Shown: piece after piece, positions 35,273 to 45,702 of the stretch
Layout: each line of letters opens with the position of its first letter
Numbering within the stretch: position 1 is the stretch's first letter
NCBI GenBank assembly: GCA_913062815.1
Contig: CAJXWZ010000013.1
Span: 1-64,000, forward strand
DNA from: an uncultured Colwellia sp.
Lineage (GTDB): Bacteria; Pseudomonadota; Gammaproteobacteria; Enterobacterales; Alteromonadaceae
Reading direction: 5' to 3'
Length of the DNA: 64,000 nucleotides
Notes under the pieces: generated by a model
The model's database searches: none
Seen by the model: only the letters and a program-made list of their open reading frames with translations
What the model was told of the DNA's origin: nothing
Position numbers and translations under genes: made by a program

Positions 35273-36046
35273 ATGGATTACTTGAAGCTAAATAAAGCAG
35301 CGTGGAATAAACGTACAGCGCTTCATGTCGAATCAACATTCTACGACCTAGCCGGTTTTCGCGAAGGAAATTCTTCATTAAATCCAATCGAGCTTATTCA
35401 ACTCGGTAATGTTCGAAATAAAAAATTATTGCATTTACAGTGCCACTTCGGCCTAGATACGCTGTCCTGGGCGAGGTTAGGGGCGCATGTAACTGGAGTC
35501 GATTTATCTTCTGAAGCCATTTCTCAAGCACGTGAGTTGGCGCAAGAGTTTTCACTATCGGCTAAGTTTATTGAAAACGATATTTATCAGTTTGGCCAAG
35601 AAAATACTGAACAGTTTGATCTTGTTTTTACTTCTTACGGGGCACTGTGTTGGTTGCCAGATTTAAAACGATGGGCTCAAACTATCGCGGGTGCTTTGAC
35701 TCAAGAAGGAGAAATACACCTAGTTGAATTTCATAGCTTTAATGATTTGCTATCAGGGTATTCATATTTCTCTCAAAATCAGCCCGATGTTGAAGAAGAA
35801 GGAACTTATACGGAGAACTGCGACGGTAAACTATTGCCTGTAGCTACTTGGCCTCATTCGTTGAGTGAGGTTATTAATGCACTTATCACTGCGGGTATGT
35901 CAATTGAGCAATTAAATGAATATCCGTACAGCCCTTATAATTGCTTTGAAGGAATGGATTATATTGAAGGCAAGGGATATCAATTAATTCATAAAGGCCA
36001 GCAAGTACCTTTAGTCTACGCTATAAAGGCAAAAAAGCACCGTTAG
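35273..36046 (+). CDS. SAM-dependent methyltransferase, class I
   Basis: A 257-residue protein with motif I LLHLQCHFGLDTLSWARLGA, the acidic VTGVDLSSEAI end of beta-2, and FDLVFTSYGALCWLPDL (motif IV), as in Methyltransf_11/25 domains. No membrane or signal segment. AAGG precedes the ATG. The substrate is unknown. Confidence 0.85.
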   Translation: MDYLKLNKAAWNKRTALHVESTFYDLAGFREGNSSLNPIELIQLGNVRNKKLLHLQCHFGLDTLSWARLGAHVTGVDLSSEAISQARELAQEFSLSAKFIENDIYQFGQENTEQFDLVFTSYGALCWLPDLKRWAQTIAGALTQEGEIHLVEFHSFNDLLSGYSYFSQNQPDVEEEGTYTENCDGKLLPVATWPHSLSEVINALITAGMSIEQLNEYPYSPYNCFEGMDYIEGKGYQLIHKGQQVPLVYAIKAKKHR

Positions 36047-36076
36047 GGCGCCTGTTTGATAAAATGTGAAAGCATT

Positions 36077-37084
36077 TTAGGCTGTGACTAAATTCGTTAT
36101 AGAGTCTCGTAAAATAAGGCTTGGCTCAAACGAATGTTTAATGGTGATGTTTTTGTGTTTATAAACATTTTTTAAGACTAACTTTGCTGCCATATGACCC
36201 ATTTCGTTAACAGGGTTATCGATTGTAGTCAGTTTAGGATAAATATGGCGTGAGAAAATAATATTATCAAAGCCCATAATAGATAAATCTTGTGGCAAAA
36301 TAAACCCATGCTCTCTAGCATAAGTCATTGCGCCAGATGCCATTTCATCATTGGCACAAATAAGCGCGCTAAAGTTCACTTTCTTTGCTAAAAGCGCTTT
36401 AATGCCATCTCGACCTCCGGTTTCTTTAAAGTCGCCAATATAATATAAATCTTTATCGAAATTCAAATTATGTTCAGCTAAGGCACGTTTGTGACCCGCC
36501 AATCTATCTTGTGAATCAGGTTTGAATTCAGGGCCAGTAATATAAGCGATATCTGTATGGCCTTGCTCTATTACGGTTTTGGTTGCTAGGTAGCCACCGA
36601 GCTCATTATTAAGATGAATACAGTGCTCTTCAAGCCCTTCAATAGAACGACTCATATAGTAAATAGGTGTGTCGCCCTGAGTAAGTTTATGTAGGTCTTC
36701 ATCACAAATAGCTTCAACATGCACGATTAACGCATCACAATTTCTTGAAATTAAAAAATCGATACCTTCTTTTTCTTTGTCTTGTTCGCTATGACCGGTA
36801 GTAATAATGACATGTTTTCCAAAGGCTCTAAGTTCTGCTTCAATACCTGCCATCATTTGTCCGAAGAAAGGGCCATGAAGCTCTGACACCATAATACCAA
36901 TGCTATTGGTGCAGTTAGACGCTAAAGATTGAGCAATAGAGTTTGGTCGATAGCCTAATTCACTCATAGCGATTTCAACTTTTTGACGAGTTTTATCACT
37001 CACACGGGGATTATTATTGATTACCCGTGAAACGGTTGCTAGTGATACACCTGCAAGTTTAGATACTTCGTATATTGTCGCCAT
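36077..37084 (-). CDS. LacI-family transcriptional regulator of the sugar locus
   Basis: A 335-residue repressor: N-terminal HTH (IYEVSKLAGVSLATVSRVIN, hinge helix NSIAQSLA) and a periplasmic-binding-like sugar domain. It is the last gene of the GH1-symporter group on the minus strand. The 14-bp TGWAAGCGCTTWCA palindromes near the neighbouring sugar genes match LacI/GalR operators with a central CG, and this is the only LacI-type regulator in the window, so it probably binds them. Confidence 0.9.
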   Translation of the reverse strand: MATIYEVSKLAGVSLATVSRVINNNPRVSDKTRQKVEIAMSELGYRPNSIAQSLASNCTNSIGIMVSELHGPFFGQMMAGIEAELRAFGKHVIITTGHSEQDKEKEGIDFLISRNCDALIVHVEAICDEDLHKLTQGDTPIYYMSRSIEGLEEHCIHLNNELGGYLATKTVIEQGHTDIAYITGPEFKPDSQDRLAGHKRALAEHNLNFDKDLYYIGDFKETGGRDGIKALLAKKVNFSALICANDEMASGAMTYAREHGFILPQDLSIMGFDNIIFSRHIYPKLTTIDNPVNEMGHMAAKLVLKNVYKHKNITIKHSFEPSLILRDSITNLVTA

Positions 37085-37161
37085 GTCTGTCCTATAGTGC
37101 TACATCAGTCATTTAAGTGATCGGATTTTCATAATAAAATTCTACCATAATAAATAACCAC

Positions 37162-38490
37162 CTAACTAGTTGAGTGTTGCAGTTTACCTTGGATTTCTAA
37201 TACTTGACTATCATTTAGGGAATAATTTCTCATCAACCAAGCAACAATGATTGAACCCAGCGCCGGTAAAAGTGAAAAGGATAATAGTAAACCCTGTTTT
37301 GTTGTTTCAGATTGTTCTACATCTGCTTGGTAACCATAATAAGACAATAACCAACCAGCAAGGGCACCGCCAATAGCAATGCCCATTTTAATAAAGAAAA
37401 TAATACTTGAATAAACTAAGCCGGTAACGCGAACACCTGTTTTATGTTGACCATAATCGATAGTATCGGCCATTTTAGCCCAAAGTAATGGTGTGGCCAT
37501 ATCAAGGAAAAACTTCCAAGCTATAAATGCAGCAAACGCAAGCACTAATTGATCCGGCTTAATAAAAAAGCTAGCTGCACACAGTACTGCGGCAATGATT
37601 TGCAAGCTAATATAAGCTTTGATTTTACACACGCGTTTAGCTAACGGCTGAGCAATAGCACAGCCTACCATACTGGCAACAACACCAGCAGTTAAAAAGG
37701 CGGTAATTAAGTCTTCGCGACCGAGAAAGTACTTTACATAATAAACGGCAAGGGTGAGCTTCAACACTTGGCCTGTTAATAAGAACAGCCCAGACAAGCA
37801 TAATATCCGCCATTGATCGTTTTGCCATAACGATTTAAAACTTTCTTTATAGGTGGGCTGTTGTTCAACGGATGACTTTACTCGCTCTTTAGTACCAATA
37901 AAGCATAATAAAAACAAAACGAGCCCTAAGGTACTCATTAATACCATAGTGAGTTGATAGCCCTTAGCTTTATCACCCTCGCCAAGCCATTGTACCATTG
38001 GCATAGTGGCCGCAGCGACTATAACCCCGCCTAACATACCAAAAACAAACCTATATGACTGAACACTCACGCGTTCTTTAGCATCAGTTGTTAATGCAGC
38101 ACCTAGGGCGCAATAAGGTATGTTAATGGCAGTATAAGCAACCATAAGCAAGGTGTATGTGGTAAAGGCATAAAATATTTTATTGTTGTCGGATAAGTCT
38201 GGTGTGGTAAATGCTAAAATACTGACAATAGCAAAGGGGAGGGCTAACCAAAGTAAATAAGGTCTAAATTGTCCCCAACGACTCTGTGTTCTATCGGTTA
38301 TTGCCCCCATCAATGGGTCGGTCACTGCATCTATGAGACGTACTGCTAAAAACATTGTACCAACAACCGCAGGTGATAAACCAACTACGTCAGTATAAAA
38401 CAATAGTAAAAACATCATTACGGTTTGGAAGATAATGTTACTGGCAGTATCTCCCAAGCCATAAGCAATCTTTTCTCTAATACTTACCAT
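37162..38490 (-). CDS. GPH-family sugar:cation symporter
   Basis: A 442-residue twelve-helix membrane protein of the glycoside-pentoside-hexuronide family (MelB-like): N-terminal [41 protein letters not shown], and [16 protein letters not shown]. Likely imports a beta-glucoside or disaccharide. Second of two adjacent symporters (27 bp gap). Confidence 0.9.
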   Translation of the reverse strand: MVSIREKIAYGLGDTASNIIFQTVMMFLLLFYTDVVGLSPAVVGTMFLAVRLIDAVTDPLMGAITDRTQSRWGQFRPYLLWLALPFAIVSILAFTTPDLSDNNKIFYAFTTYTLLMVAYTAINIPYCALGAALTTDAKERVSVQSYRFVFGMLGGVIVAAATMPMVQWLGEGDKAKGYQLTMVLMSTLGLVLFLLCFIGTKERVKSSVEQQPTYKESFKSLWQNDQWRILCLSGLFLLTGQVLKLTLAVYYVKYFLGREDLITAFLTAGVVASMVGCAIAQPLAKRVCKIKAYISLQIIAAVLCAASFFIKPDQLVLAFAAFIAWKFFLDMATPLLWAKMADTIDYGQHKTGVRVTGLVYSSIIFFIKMGIAIGGALAGWLLSYYGYQADVEQSETTKQGLLLSFSLLPALGSIIVAWLMRNYSLNDSQVLEIQGKLQHSTS

Positions 38491-38517
38491 AATACTACAG
38501 CTCTCTTTATGTCAGTT

Positions 38518-40074
38518 TTAAGCCGTTATCGCTTCATTACGACGATGTACTAAATCGCTACCAATTTGCATGTTTGTTTCATTATTTAGCGGGTAAAACA
38601 TCATTAAACCTGCAGCTAAAAATGCGAATGTTGCAGGGAACCAACTCATTAATAATTGCATACCAGGCAAAGCAGCCTCAACGGTTGATTTATCCATACC
38701 GTCATAGCCAAAGCTTGCCAGTACAACTAGCACAAGAGCACCAGCGAAACCTCCCCCTGTTTTTTGTACAAAAGTGCCCGCTGAATAAACTAATCCTGTG
38801 GCACGTCGACCATTTTTCCACTCAGAATAGTCGGCAGCGTCGCCTAGCATAGTAAAAAATAATGTTGGCATCATGGCAGCGAAAAATTCAGCAGCACAAC
38901 CTAAAGCAAATATTGCACTTATATTGCCTTGTGGTAGCCAATAAAACCCAGCGGTTAATATGCCACTTAGGAGTAATGAAACAATAAATAATTTCGGCTT
39001 GCCCATTTTATCTGACAAATACCCGGTACATAAAGCACCTAATATGGATACTACTAACAAAGCGATAAAATATTTACCTGCCAGTAATTCGTCACCCACA
39101 TAATATTTGAAGTAATAGGCAATGACACCATATTTAATGCCATTAAACATCATGGTTAAAAAGCCCATGCCTAATAGGATCAACCAAGGTTTATTGGTTA
39201 GCAAATCAACCATGTCTTGCTGAGTACTGCTGATATTGGCGGTGTTTTGATTAATTAAACGCTTTATCAACCACCACATTAACAATATTACTGCGATAAA
39301 AAACACGCCCGTTGATAAGTTACGGTAATAAAAAAACAAGGTCATTGCTAACAGTGGCAATATAATAAAGGGTAAGTTTTTACTTAAATCTTTCAATTCA
39401 GATTTTAGGTTAGTCGATTGTTCGACCGCAGGTGTTATTCGTTCTTTGGTTGTAAAGAATGTAACTAACATTAGTATGCACAGCAAGCCAGCAAATAAAT
39501 ACATAGTGTATTGATAACCTAAGGCATCATTACCTTCACCAAAATAGGCAACAAGTTCAGGCAGAAAGCCCATGACCAATAGACCACCGGCAAAAGCGCC
39601 GGCAAATCGAAACCCTGACAAGCTAGTACGTTCCGTGTCACTTGGAGTCATAACTCCCATTAAGGCAGAGTAAGGAACATTATTGACGGTATAAGCTAGC
39701 GTTAAACCGATATAGGTGATGTACGCATAAATCAATTTATTGGTATAACTAAGATCAGGTGTGGTAAAACACAGCACCATAAATAAAGCAAGGAAAGGCG
39801 TTGACCATAGTATCCAGGGGCGAAATTTACCCCACTTGGTTTGCGTTCTATCGGCTATCATGCCCATGATAATATCAGTGACACCGTCAGATAAACGTAC
39901 CACTAAAAATAACATCGCGGCGGCGGCGGCAGTTAAACCAAAGGTATCAGTATAAAATACCGCTAAATACGCGAGAGCACCACGCCAAACCAGATTGGCA
40001 GCGGCATCGCCCATGGCGTAGCCAACTTTTTCGAAGTAGGGCAGTTTAGTCATAGAGCTTGTTGTATTTATCAT
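38518..40074 (-). CDS. GPH-family sugar:cation symporter, long form
   Basis: A 518-residue GPH symporter with the same family signatures (GYAMGDAAANLVWRG, DGVTDIIMGMIADRTQTKWG, DAADYSEWKNGRRATGL). It is about 70 residues longer than its neighbour because of an extra helical segment near residues 230-290. Four bases separate it from GH1. The two symporters are clearly divergent and probably take different sugars. Confidence 0.9.
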   Translation of the reverse strand: MINTTSSMTKLPYFEKVGYAMGDAAANLVWRGALAYLAVFYTDTFGLTAAAAAMLFLVVRLSDGVTDIIMGMIADRTQTKWGKFRPWILWSTPFLALFMVLCFTTPDLSYTNKLIYAYITYIGLTLAYTVNNVPYSALMGVMTPSDTERTSLSGFRFAGAFAGGLLVMGFLPELVAYFGEGNDALGYQYTMYLFAGLLCILMLVTFFTTKERITPAVEQSTNLKSELKDLSKNLPFIILPLLAMTLFFYYRNLSTGVFFIAVILLMWWLIKRLINQNTANISSTQQDMVDLLTNKPWLILLGMGFLTMMFNGIKYGVIAYYFKYYVGDELLAGKYFIALLVVSILGALCTGYLSDKMGKPKLFIVSLLLSGILTAGFYWLPQGNISAIFALGCAAEFFAAMMPTLFFTMLGDAADYSEWKNGRRATGLVYSAGTFVQKTGGGFAGALVLVVLASFGYDGMDKSTVEAALPGMQLLMSWFPATFAFLAAGLMMFYPLNNETNMQIGSDLVHRRNEAITA

Positions 40075-40078
40075 AATA

Positions 40079-41410
40079 TTATCTGTTACTTATAAGTGCT
40101 TTGTAGGCGAGACCGCTATCTTTGATAGTACGAACTTGTGTGTCGTAGTCAACATAAACAATACCAAAGCGCTTTAAATAACCTTCGGCCCATTCAAAAT
40201 TATCCATCAAACTCCAAGCAAAATATCCATCAATTTTGATACCTTGTTCAATGGCATCATTAACAGCATTTAAGTGGGCGTTGTAGTAACTGATACGGCG
40301 TTGATCGCTAACCTCTCCGTTATTAATTTCGTCATCAATGGCGGCACCATTTTCGGTAATATAGACCGGAGGTAATGAATATTTCTCATTTAAAGAGATA
40401 AGTAATTCTGTGAGTGCTTGCGGGTAAATCTCCCAACCTATATCCGTTGTAGGCTCAGGTGGTTCAATCTGAATAAAATGTTCCTTCTCATCTGCTTTAT
40501 AGATTGCGCGGGTATAAAAATTAACCCCAAGAAAGTCTAGTTTATGAGAAATAATGTCCATATCTCCATCAAGAACTTCAGGGTGATGAGCTTTTGGCAA
40601 TTTAGCCAAGGTTGCAGGGTAACAAGCATCAAATAGTGGTTTTATATACCACTGATTGAAGTAATCATCGGCAAACTCTGTCGCCAATTTATCTTTTTCA
40701 GACGCTGACTGGGCATAACAAGGCGTAAAATTAAGCACAATACCGTTCAAACTATTTGGACTGTTTTTTGTTAACACTTCCATAGCTAAGCCATGCGCTA
40801 GCAATAGATGATGGGCAGCTTTTCGGCCATACTCTTTACCCACTTTACCTGGAGCATGTACACCTATTTCATACCCTAAATATGAACTACAGAAGGGTTC
40901 ATTCAAAGTAGCATATGAATGAACTAGGTCGCCAAAGGCTTTGCTAATCAAATCTGCGTATTCGCTAAATTTATAGGCTGTTTGTCTGTTTAACCAACCA
41001 CCATTATCTTCGAGGTGCTGAGGTAAATCCCAGTGGTAAAGCGTCACAAACGCTTTAATGTTTTTGCTTTTTAATACTTCAAGTATGTTCAAGTAAAATT
41101 GAACACCTTCAGGGTTCAACTGCCCTGATTTAGTGATAACTCTAGGCCAAGAGATTGATAAGCGATAAGCATCGACTCCAAGAGATTCAATTAACTCTAT
41201 ATCTTGTTGCCATAAGGTAAAATGGTCACACGCTTGGTCGCCATTTGAGCCATCGACAACTTTATCTGGTGTTGCACAAAACGTGTCCCAAATACATGGA
41301 AGTCTTTTTTTAACACCGCCTTCAATTTGAAAAGCTGCAGTGGCAACGCCATAAGTGAAATCTGCCGAAAGCATTGTCGAGTTAGTAGGCAGAGAAAGTT
41401 TAGCTGTCAT
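40079..41410 (-). CDS. Glycoside hydrolase family 1 beta-glucosidase
   Basis: A 443-residue cytoplasmic enzyme hydrolysing terminal beta-glucosides. Acid/base E171 is in TLNEP and nucleophile E353 in YITENGAA; DFTYGVATAAFQIEG and YHWDLPQHLE are GH1 signatures. No signal peptide, so it acts on imported cello- or laminari-oligosaccharides. First gene of the minus-strand operon, with two LacI-type operators upstream. Confidence 0.95.
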   Translation of the reverse strand: MTAKLSLPTNSTMLSADFTYGVATAAFQIEGGVKKRLPCIWDTFCATPDKVVDGSNGDQACDHFTLWQQDIELIESLGVDAYRLSISWPRVITKSGQLNPEGVQFYLNILEVLKSKNIKAFVTLYHWDLPQHLEDNGGWLNRQTAYKFSEYADLISKAFGDLVHSYATLNEPFCSSYLGYEIGVHAPGKVGKEYGRKAAHHLLLAHGLAMEVLTKNSPNSLNGIVLNFTPCYAQSASEKDKLATEFADDYFNQWYIKPLFDACYPATLAKLPKAHHPEVLDGDMDIISHKLDFLGVNFYTRAIYKADEKEHFIQIEPPEPTTDIGWEIYPQALTELLISLNEKYSLPPVYITENGAAIDDEINNGEVSDQRRISYYNAHLNAVNDAIEQGIKIDGYFAWSLMDNFEWAEGYLKRFGIVYVDYDTQVRTIKDSGLAYKALISNR

Positions 41411-41463
41411 GTAAATGGTACCTATGAAAATCGTAATTTTTATTAATTTGTATGGTTACACCG

Positions 41464-41477
41464 TGTAAGCGCTTACA
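41464..41477. promoter_or_regulatory. LacI-type operator 1 (GH1 promoter)
   Basis: Perfect palindrome TGTAAGCGCTTACA, 54 bp upstream of the GH1 start. Identical to copies at 55367 and 55587. Confidence 0.8.
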
Positions 41478-41511
41478 ATTCCACAGAAAAAAAAGAGAAT
41501 TGTTTTTGTCA

Positions 41512-41525
41512 TGAAAGCGCTTACA
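41512..41525. promoter_or_regulatory. LacI-type operator 2 (GH1 promoter)
   Basis: TGAAAGCGCTTACA, one mismatch from the perfect palindrome and identical to the site at 42926. Lies 48 bp centre-to-centre from operator 1, suitable for cooperative binding or looping. Confidence 0.78.
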
Positions 41526-41672
41526 TTTAGGTTAGTGTTTTCTAACTCAAAGGTCAACGAATATTATTATGTTTTTACTTTTATTGGCTATGTAGCTGGT
41601 AGACAGTCACTATAGTGATTGCTGTTTAAATGAGTTTTAGATGGTTTTATAATTGCAACTGACGCTTAATAT

Positions 41673-42833
41673 CTACTGAGAAGTCAATGCTTTAATTACT
41701 TTTGAAAAGTCGAATTGTTCGTTTTTTGAAGAAGAGTTGTTTGATACAGAAAACTCTTCAAAATCTATTTTATCCCAGTTGGGGTTTTCGATAAGTACTA
41801 AGTGATCGTTAATATTATCTTTATCAATTAGCTGTAATTGATAGGCTATTGAGCCTTCATTGGAGGGTAATTTTGCATAGCCTTGATGATGATCAAATAA
41901 TTTCACTAATGCCCATGCCGCTTGCATAAAATGACCACCGACACTGGCAGTATATTGATCGTTTTTGATGGCAATTAATGCCTCATTACTCCAATCAAAA
42001 CCACCGATAAATAAATTTTCATTTATTTTTCTATCTAATTTGTCAATAACATCCAGTACACCTAGTGCCATGATGTCTGCGCTAGTCCAGACGATATCTA
42101 TTTCAGGGTAGCGTGATAACAATGACACTATCATTTGCGAAGTAATATCACGTTGCCACCTGGCACTGACAATTTGAGCGAGAGAATGGTGTGGATTTGT
42201 TGCCAGTGCTGCCATTAAACCAGCATTGCGTCGATTTGAATGACCGCTTATATCCCCAGAAATACCTACCACATTCAACTTAGATTTACGTGCATTACGT
42301 GCACCACTTGCTTTTATTAAGGTTTGTGCAAGTAATTCTCCTGCTTTCTTATTGTCATGAAAAACTTCACCTAACCAATATTTAAAACGTTGCCCAGGCT
42401 TGCCAAGTTGTTTTTGTTGCTTACGAAAAAGTGTTTTTTCCAGCGTTAAGAAGGGAACTTTAGCTTGCTCAAGTAAATTAAAAGAATGGTGTGCTGTACC
42501 GTCATAAGGAAGAAAAATAATATAATTAGGCCTTTTCAAACTAGTTATAATTTTATTAAGCTGTTCTTTTTGATATAACCTATGCCCGTTACCATGCACA
42601 ATGGTTAAATTTATACCTAGATCGTTAGCAGCCGCATGCGCTATTAAATTTACTTGTACCCAAAATTGATTATCAACTTTGGCTGGGCTTAATAATACAA
42701 CCTCAAGGGCAAAGGTCGAAAAACAGCTAAAAAATGTATAAATTATCGTTAGTAATTTTACGTATATGGTCTTTAAGTTCATTGCAGGCAACAACTTATG
42801 AGTACTGAGAGTAAATAGTATAGTACATCTCAA
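41673..42833 (-). CDS. Periplasmic sugar-binding protein (LacI/RbsB-like, family 4)
   Basis: A 386-residue protein (or 369 from an internal ATG at 42782) with a signal segment ending FSTFA and the periplasmic binding fold EVVLLSPAKVDNQFWVQVNL, RPNYIIFLPYDG, VVGISGDISGHSNRRNAGL, DIVWTSADIMALGVLD. No sugar ABC permease or ATPase is in the window; it is divergent from the FucP-type gene across an operator. It may serve a distant transporter or a sensor. Confidence 0.82.
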   Translation of the reverse strand: MRCTILFTLSTHKLLPAMNLKTIYVKLLTIIYTFFSCFSTFALEVVLLSPAKVDNQFWVQVNLIAHAAANDLGINLTIVHGNGHRLYQKEQLNKIITSLKRPNYIIFLPYDGTAHHSFNLLEQAKVPFLTLEKTLFRKQQKQLGKPGQRFKYWLGEVFHDNKKAGELLAQTLIKASGARNARKSKLNVVGISGDISGHSNRRNAGLMAALATNPHHSLAQIVSARWQRDITSQMIVSLLSRYPEIDIVWTSADIMALGVLDVIDKLDRKINENLFIGGFDWSNEALIAIKNDQYTASVGGHFMQAAWALVKLFDHHQGYAKLPSNEGSIAYQLQLIDKDNINDHLVLIENPNWDKIDFEEFSVSNNSSSKNEQFDFSKVIKALTSQ

Positions 42834-42925
42834 TATCTATGAGATGAATTGCAAAGGCTTGACTAATAACTAACATAATCAATAAAAGCCTTGAATAAAT
42901 TTACAGAGTAGTTTTTAATACAAAA

Positions 42926-42939
42926 TGAAAGCGCTTACA
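42926..42939. promoter_or_regulatory. LacI-type operator 3 (between sugar-binding protein and FucP-type gene)
   Basis: TGAAAGCGCTTACA in the 171-bp divergent interval, 66 bp before the FucP-type start. Could control both directions. Confidence 0.78.
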
Positions 42940-43004
42940 TTCATGGTTGTTTTTAATGAAGTGCAACCATAAATACTATATTAAGTAATTGAGGAAGAAC
43001 AATA

Positions 43005-44267
43005 ATGGCAAGTTTATCAAGTTCGGCAATTATGACTGAGCCTCAAAGCGAGCAGTCTGGCAACTATCGTTTTGCATTATCAGCGTTAACATCATTGTTT
43101 TTTATGTGGGGCTTTATTACTTGCTTGAACGATATTTTAATTCCTCATCTAAAAGCTATTTTCGAGTTATCCTACAGCCAAGCCATGTTAGTTCAGTTTT
43201 GTTTCTTTGGCGCATATTTCCTTGTATCACTACCGTCAGGGGAGTTAGTGAAAAAGCTAGGCTACCAAAAAGGCATTGTCATAGGCTTGGCTGTAGCCGC
43301 TATTGGATGTTTATGTTTTTATCCGGCAGCCGCTTTGCATAGCTATCCGGTATTTTTATTAGCATTGTTTATTTTGGCTAGTGGTATTACCTTGCTGCAG
43401 GTTTCTGCAAATCCTTATGTGAGTTTACTTGGCGACACTAAAACAGCCTCATCTAGATTGACCATGACCCAAGCTTTCAATGCCTTAGGTACAACTATAG
43501 CACCATTTTTTGGTGCTTTATTAATTCTAAATGAAGCAACCCAAAGCCTGTCAGTACAAGCGAGTGCTGAATCAGTACAAATGCCTTATGTATTATTGGC
43601 TGCTATGTTACTGGCACTTGCAGGTATTTTTGCTTATATCAAGCTACCGAACGTTGAAGCAAAACAAACAGATGTTGAGTCACAGGCGACTGACATTAGT
43701 GGTAGTGCTTGGCAACATAGTCACTTGGTTTTAGGTGCGGTTGGTATTTTTGTTTATGTCGGTGCTGAAGTTGCTATTGGCAGTTTTTTAGTTAGTTTTT
43801 TAGCCGAGCCAACTATTGCCGGCTTAGTTGAATCTGAGGCGGCAAAATATATTGCTTACTACTGGGGCGGCGCAATGGTAGGTCGTTTCATTGGTGCTGT
43901 TGTTATGCAAAAAATAGCTGCCGGTAAAGTGCTTTGTTTTAACGCAATATTCGCTGTGGTGTTATTAATCATTACCATTTTTTCGTCTGGTTTACTTGCT
44001 ATGTCGGCAGTTTTACTCATCGGCTTATGTAACTCCATTATGTTCCCAACCATATTTTCACTAGCAATAAGCGGACTGGGTAAGCATACAAGCCAAGGAT
44101 CTGGTATTTTATGTCTAGCCATAGTTGGTGGCGCTATTATCCCTCTAATTCAAGGTGTTTTGGCTGACATGATCGGTATACAGTTGGCGTTTGCCTTACC
44201 TATATTGTGTTATATATTTATTGGCTATTACGGTCTTTTTGGCAGTAAAGTAGCGGCTAAGGGGTAA
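43005..44267 (+). CDS. Sugar MFS transporter, FucP/GluP type
   Basis: A 420-residue twelve-helix transporter: [19 protein letters not shown] at helix 1, [13 protein letters not shown] at helix 4 and [14 protein letters not shown] at helix 5 are hallmarks of the glucose/galactose and fucose H+ symporters. It probably takes up glucose released by the beta-glucosidases. GAGG precedes the ATG; operator 3 lies upstream. Confidence 0.92.
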   Translation: MASLSSSAIMTEPQSEQSGNYRFALSALTSLFFMWGFITCLNDILIPHLKAIFELSYSQAMLVQFCFFGAYFLVSLPSGELVKKLGYQKGIVIGLAVAAIGCLCFYPAAALHSYPVFLLALFILASGITLLQVSANPYVSLLGDTKTASSRLTMTQAFNALGTTIAPFFGALLILNEATQSLSVQASAESVQMPYVLLAAMLLALAGIFAYIKLPNVEAKQTDVESQATDISGSAWQHSHLVLGAVGIFVYVGAEVAIGSFLVSFLAEPTIAGLVESEAAKYIAYYWGGAMVGRFIGAVVMQKIAAGKVLCFNAIFAVVLLIITIFSSGLLAMSAVLLIGLCNSIMFPTIFSLAISGLGKHTSQGSGILCLAIVGGAIIPLIQGVLADMIGIQLAFALPILCYIFIGYYGLFGSKVAAKG

Positions 44268-44331
44268 TAGTTAATATGTATTGTCATTACGATATTAAGA
44301 AATTTGGCTATTAATGAATTTGGTTTGAACC

Positions 44332-45534
44332 TCATTGAGAGGCGATTACTTGAGAGCTGAAAGGAAAGGAGATATTGAATTTAACTCCTTTCCCTACCTC
44401 ACTATTGCACTCAATATTGCCATTTAAAGATTGTGTTACAAGGTTGTAAACTATATATAGCCCCAAACCTGGATTACCACTGCCTCTTTTTGTGGTGAAG
44501 AAGGGGTCAAATAATTTGAGCATATCTTGTTGAGGTATGCCGCAGCCAGAATCTGTATAAGTAAATGTGACGTTTTGTTCTTTTTTTTGCACCTCTATGG
44601 CTATATCGCCATTATTCATATGTTCAAAACCATGTTTAAAGGTGTTCATAATTAAGTTGGTCATTATTTGCGTTATATCACTGGGCGTACCATAAATATT
44701 AATGTCTGCATCACATTGTACTGTTATTTTATGTGAGTTTTCTTTAAATACTGATTTCAGACTGACTAAAACTTTGTTGATATACTCTCTTAGGTTGTAA
44801 CTACGCAAAGATTCATCGGAATGGTCTATGGCAATTTGCTTAAAATTATCGACCAGATGAGCTGTTCGATTTAAATTACTTTCAATAAGCTCAGTTGATT
44901 TCTCGACCCCTTCTTTGTATTGAGCCAACTGTTTTTTTGTGAGTGTATTATTTGATAAATTATCTTTAAGTTTATCAATACTTTCTTTTGCTAGGGAAAC
45001 GGCTGTAATGGCAACACCTAAGGGAGTATTAATTTCATGAGCAATGCCAGTAACTAGTCCACCTAATGACGCCATTTTTTCTGATTCTACCAGAGAAGCT
45101 TGAGCTATGGTGAGTTTATCTAACGACTCTTGTAGCTCTACGTTTTTCCTCGCTAGCATTGAAGGGCTTGGAATACTAAGAAAAAATGGTAAAACAAACC
45201 AAATGACAATGCCCGTTGCTAAGGATGCTACCGCAGTGACTGCTTTAACTATTGCCGATACACCATAAATTGGCTCCCAAATAACAATGGCGCTAACTAA
45301 GTGGGATGTGCCACAAGCCATAAAAATGATAGAGCCGGCTAAGGTGAAAAACCAAGGGTAGGGCAAATCATGTCTTTTTCTGACAAATATCACCATAGCA
45401 ATGGTAATTGAAAAATATGCCAAGGCAGTTACTACATCAGAAACAACAGATGTCCATAGAATATCTGCCTGCCATAAGTAACACATACCATGGGGCATAA
45501 AATTACTAGTATCAAACAGTGAGGTTGAGTTCAT
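44332..45534 (-). CDS. Histidine kinase with ETR1-like (ethylene-receptor-type) membrane sensor
   Basis: A 400-residue kinase. Residues 12-105 read like the plant/cyanobacterial ethylene-binding domain: FMPHGMCYLWQADILW, SDVVTALAYFSI, and FMACGTSHLVSAIVIW. Asp33, Cys74 and His78 align with ETR1 Asp25, Cys65 and His69; Cys/His hold the copper that binds ethylene in ETR1. A coiled coil, HisKA with H166 (GIAHEINTPLG) and HATPase_c (GCGIPQQDMLKLFDPFFTTK, GNPGLGLYIV) follow; there is no GAF or receiver. Start ATG 45534 has AGGTG six bases before it. Bacterial ligands of such domains are mostly untested. No adjacent response regulator. Confidence 0.85.
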   Translation of the reverse strand: MNSTSLFDTSNFMPHGMCYLWQADILWTSVVSDVVTALAYFSITIAMVIFVRKRHDLPYPWFFTLAGSIIFMACGTSHLVSAIVIWEPIYGVSAIVKAVTAVASLATGIVIWFVLPFFLSIPSPSMLARKNVELQESLDKLTIAQASLVESEKMASLGGLVTGIAHEINTPLGVAITAVSLAKESIDKLKDNLSNNTLTKKQLAQYKEGVEKSTELIESNLNRTAHLVDNFKQIAIDHSDESLRSYNLREYINKVLVSLKSVFKENSHKITVQCDADINIYGTPSDITQIMTNLIMNTFKHGFEHMNNGDIAIEVQKKEQNVTFTYTDSGCGIPQQDMLKLFDPFFTTKRGSGNPGLGLYIVYNLVTQSLNGNIECNSEVGKGVKFNISFPFSSQVIASQ

Positions 45535-45702
45535 GATATTCACCTAAATTTAATTAATTTAGAGCTAGTTATTGCTAAATATAGAGGCAGTTATAGCTAC
45601 GTTGGCTGTCTGTTCATAGCGTTAAATGAACATTCAATATGTATAATTGTTTTCAATCACAATATTATTATAGACGAGATATTAATTTGCAGAGTTAGGG
45701 AG

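Noticed and set aside
32355..40160. AGCGCT-core matches inside coding DNA (for example near 32355, 36395 and 40150)
   Set aside because: They lack the TG...CA flanks and lie within genes, so they were not counted as operators.
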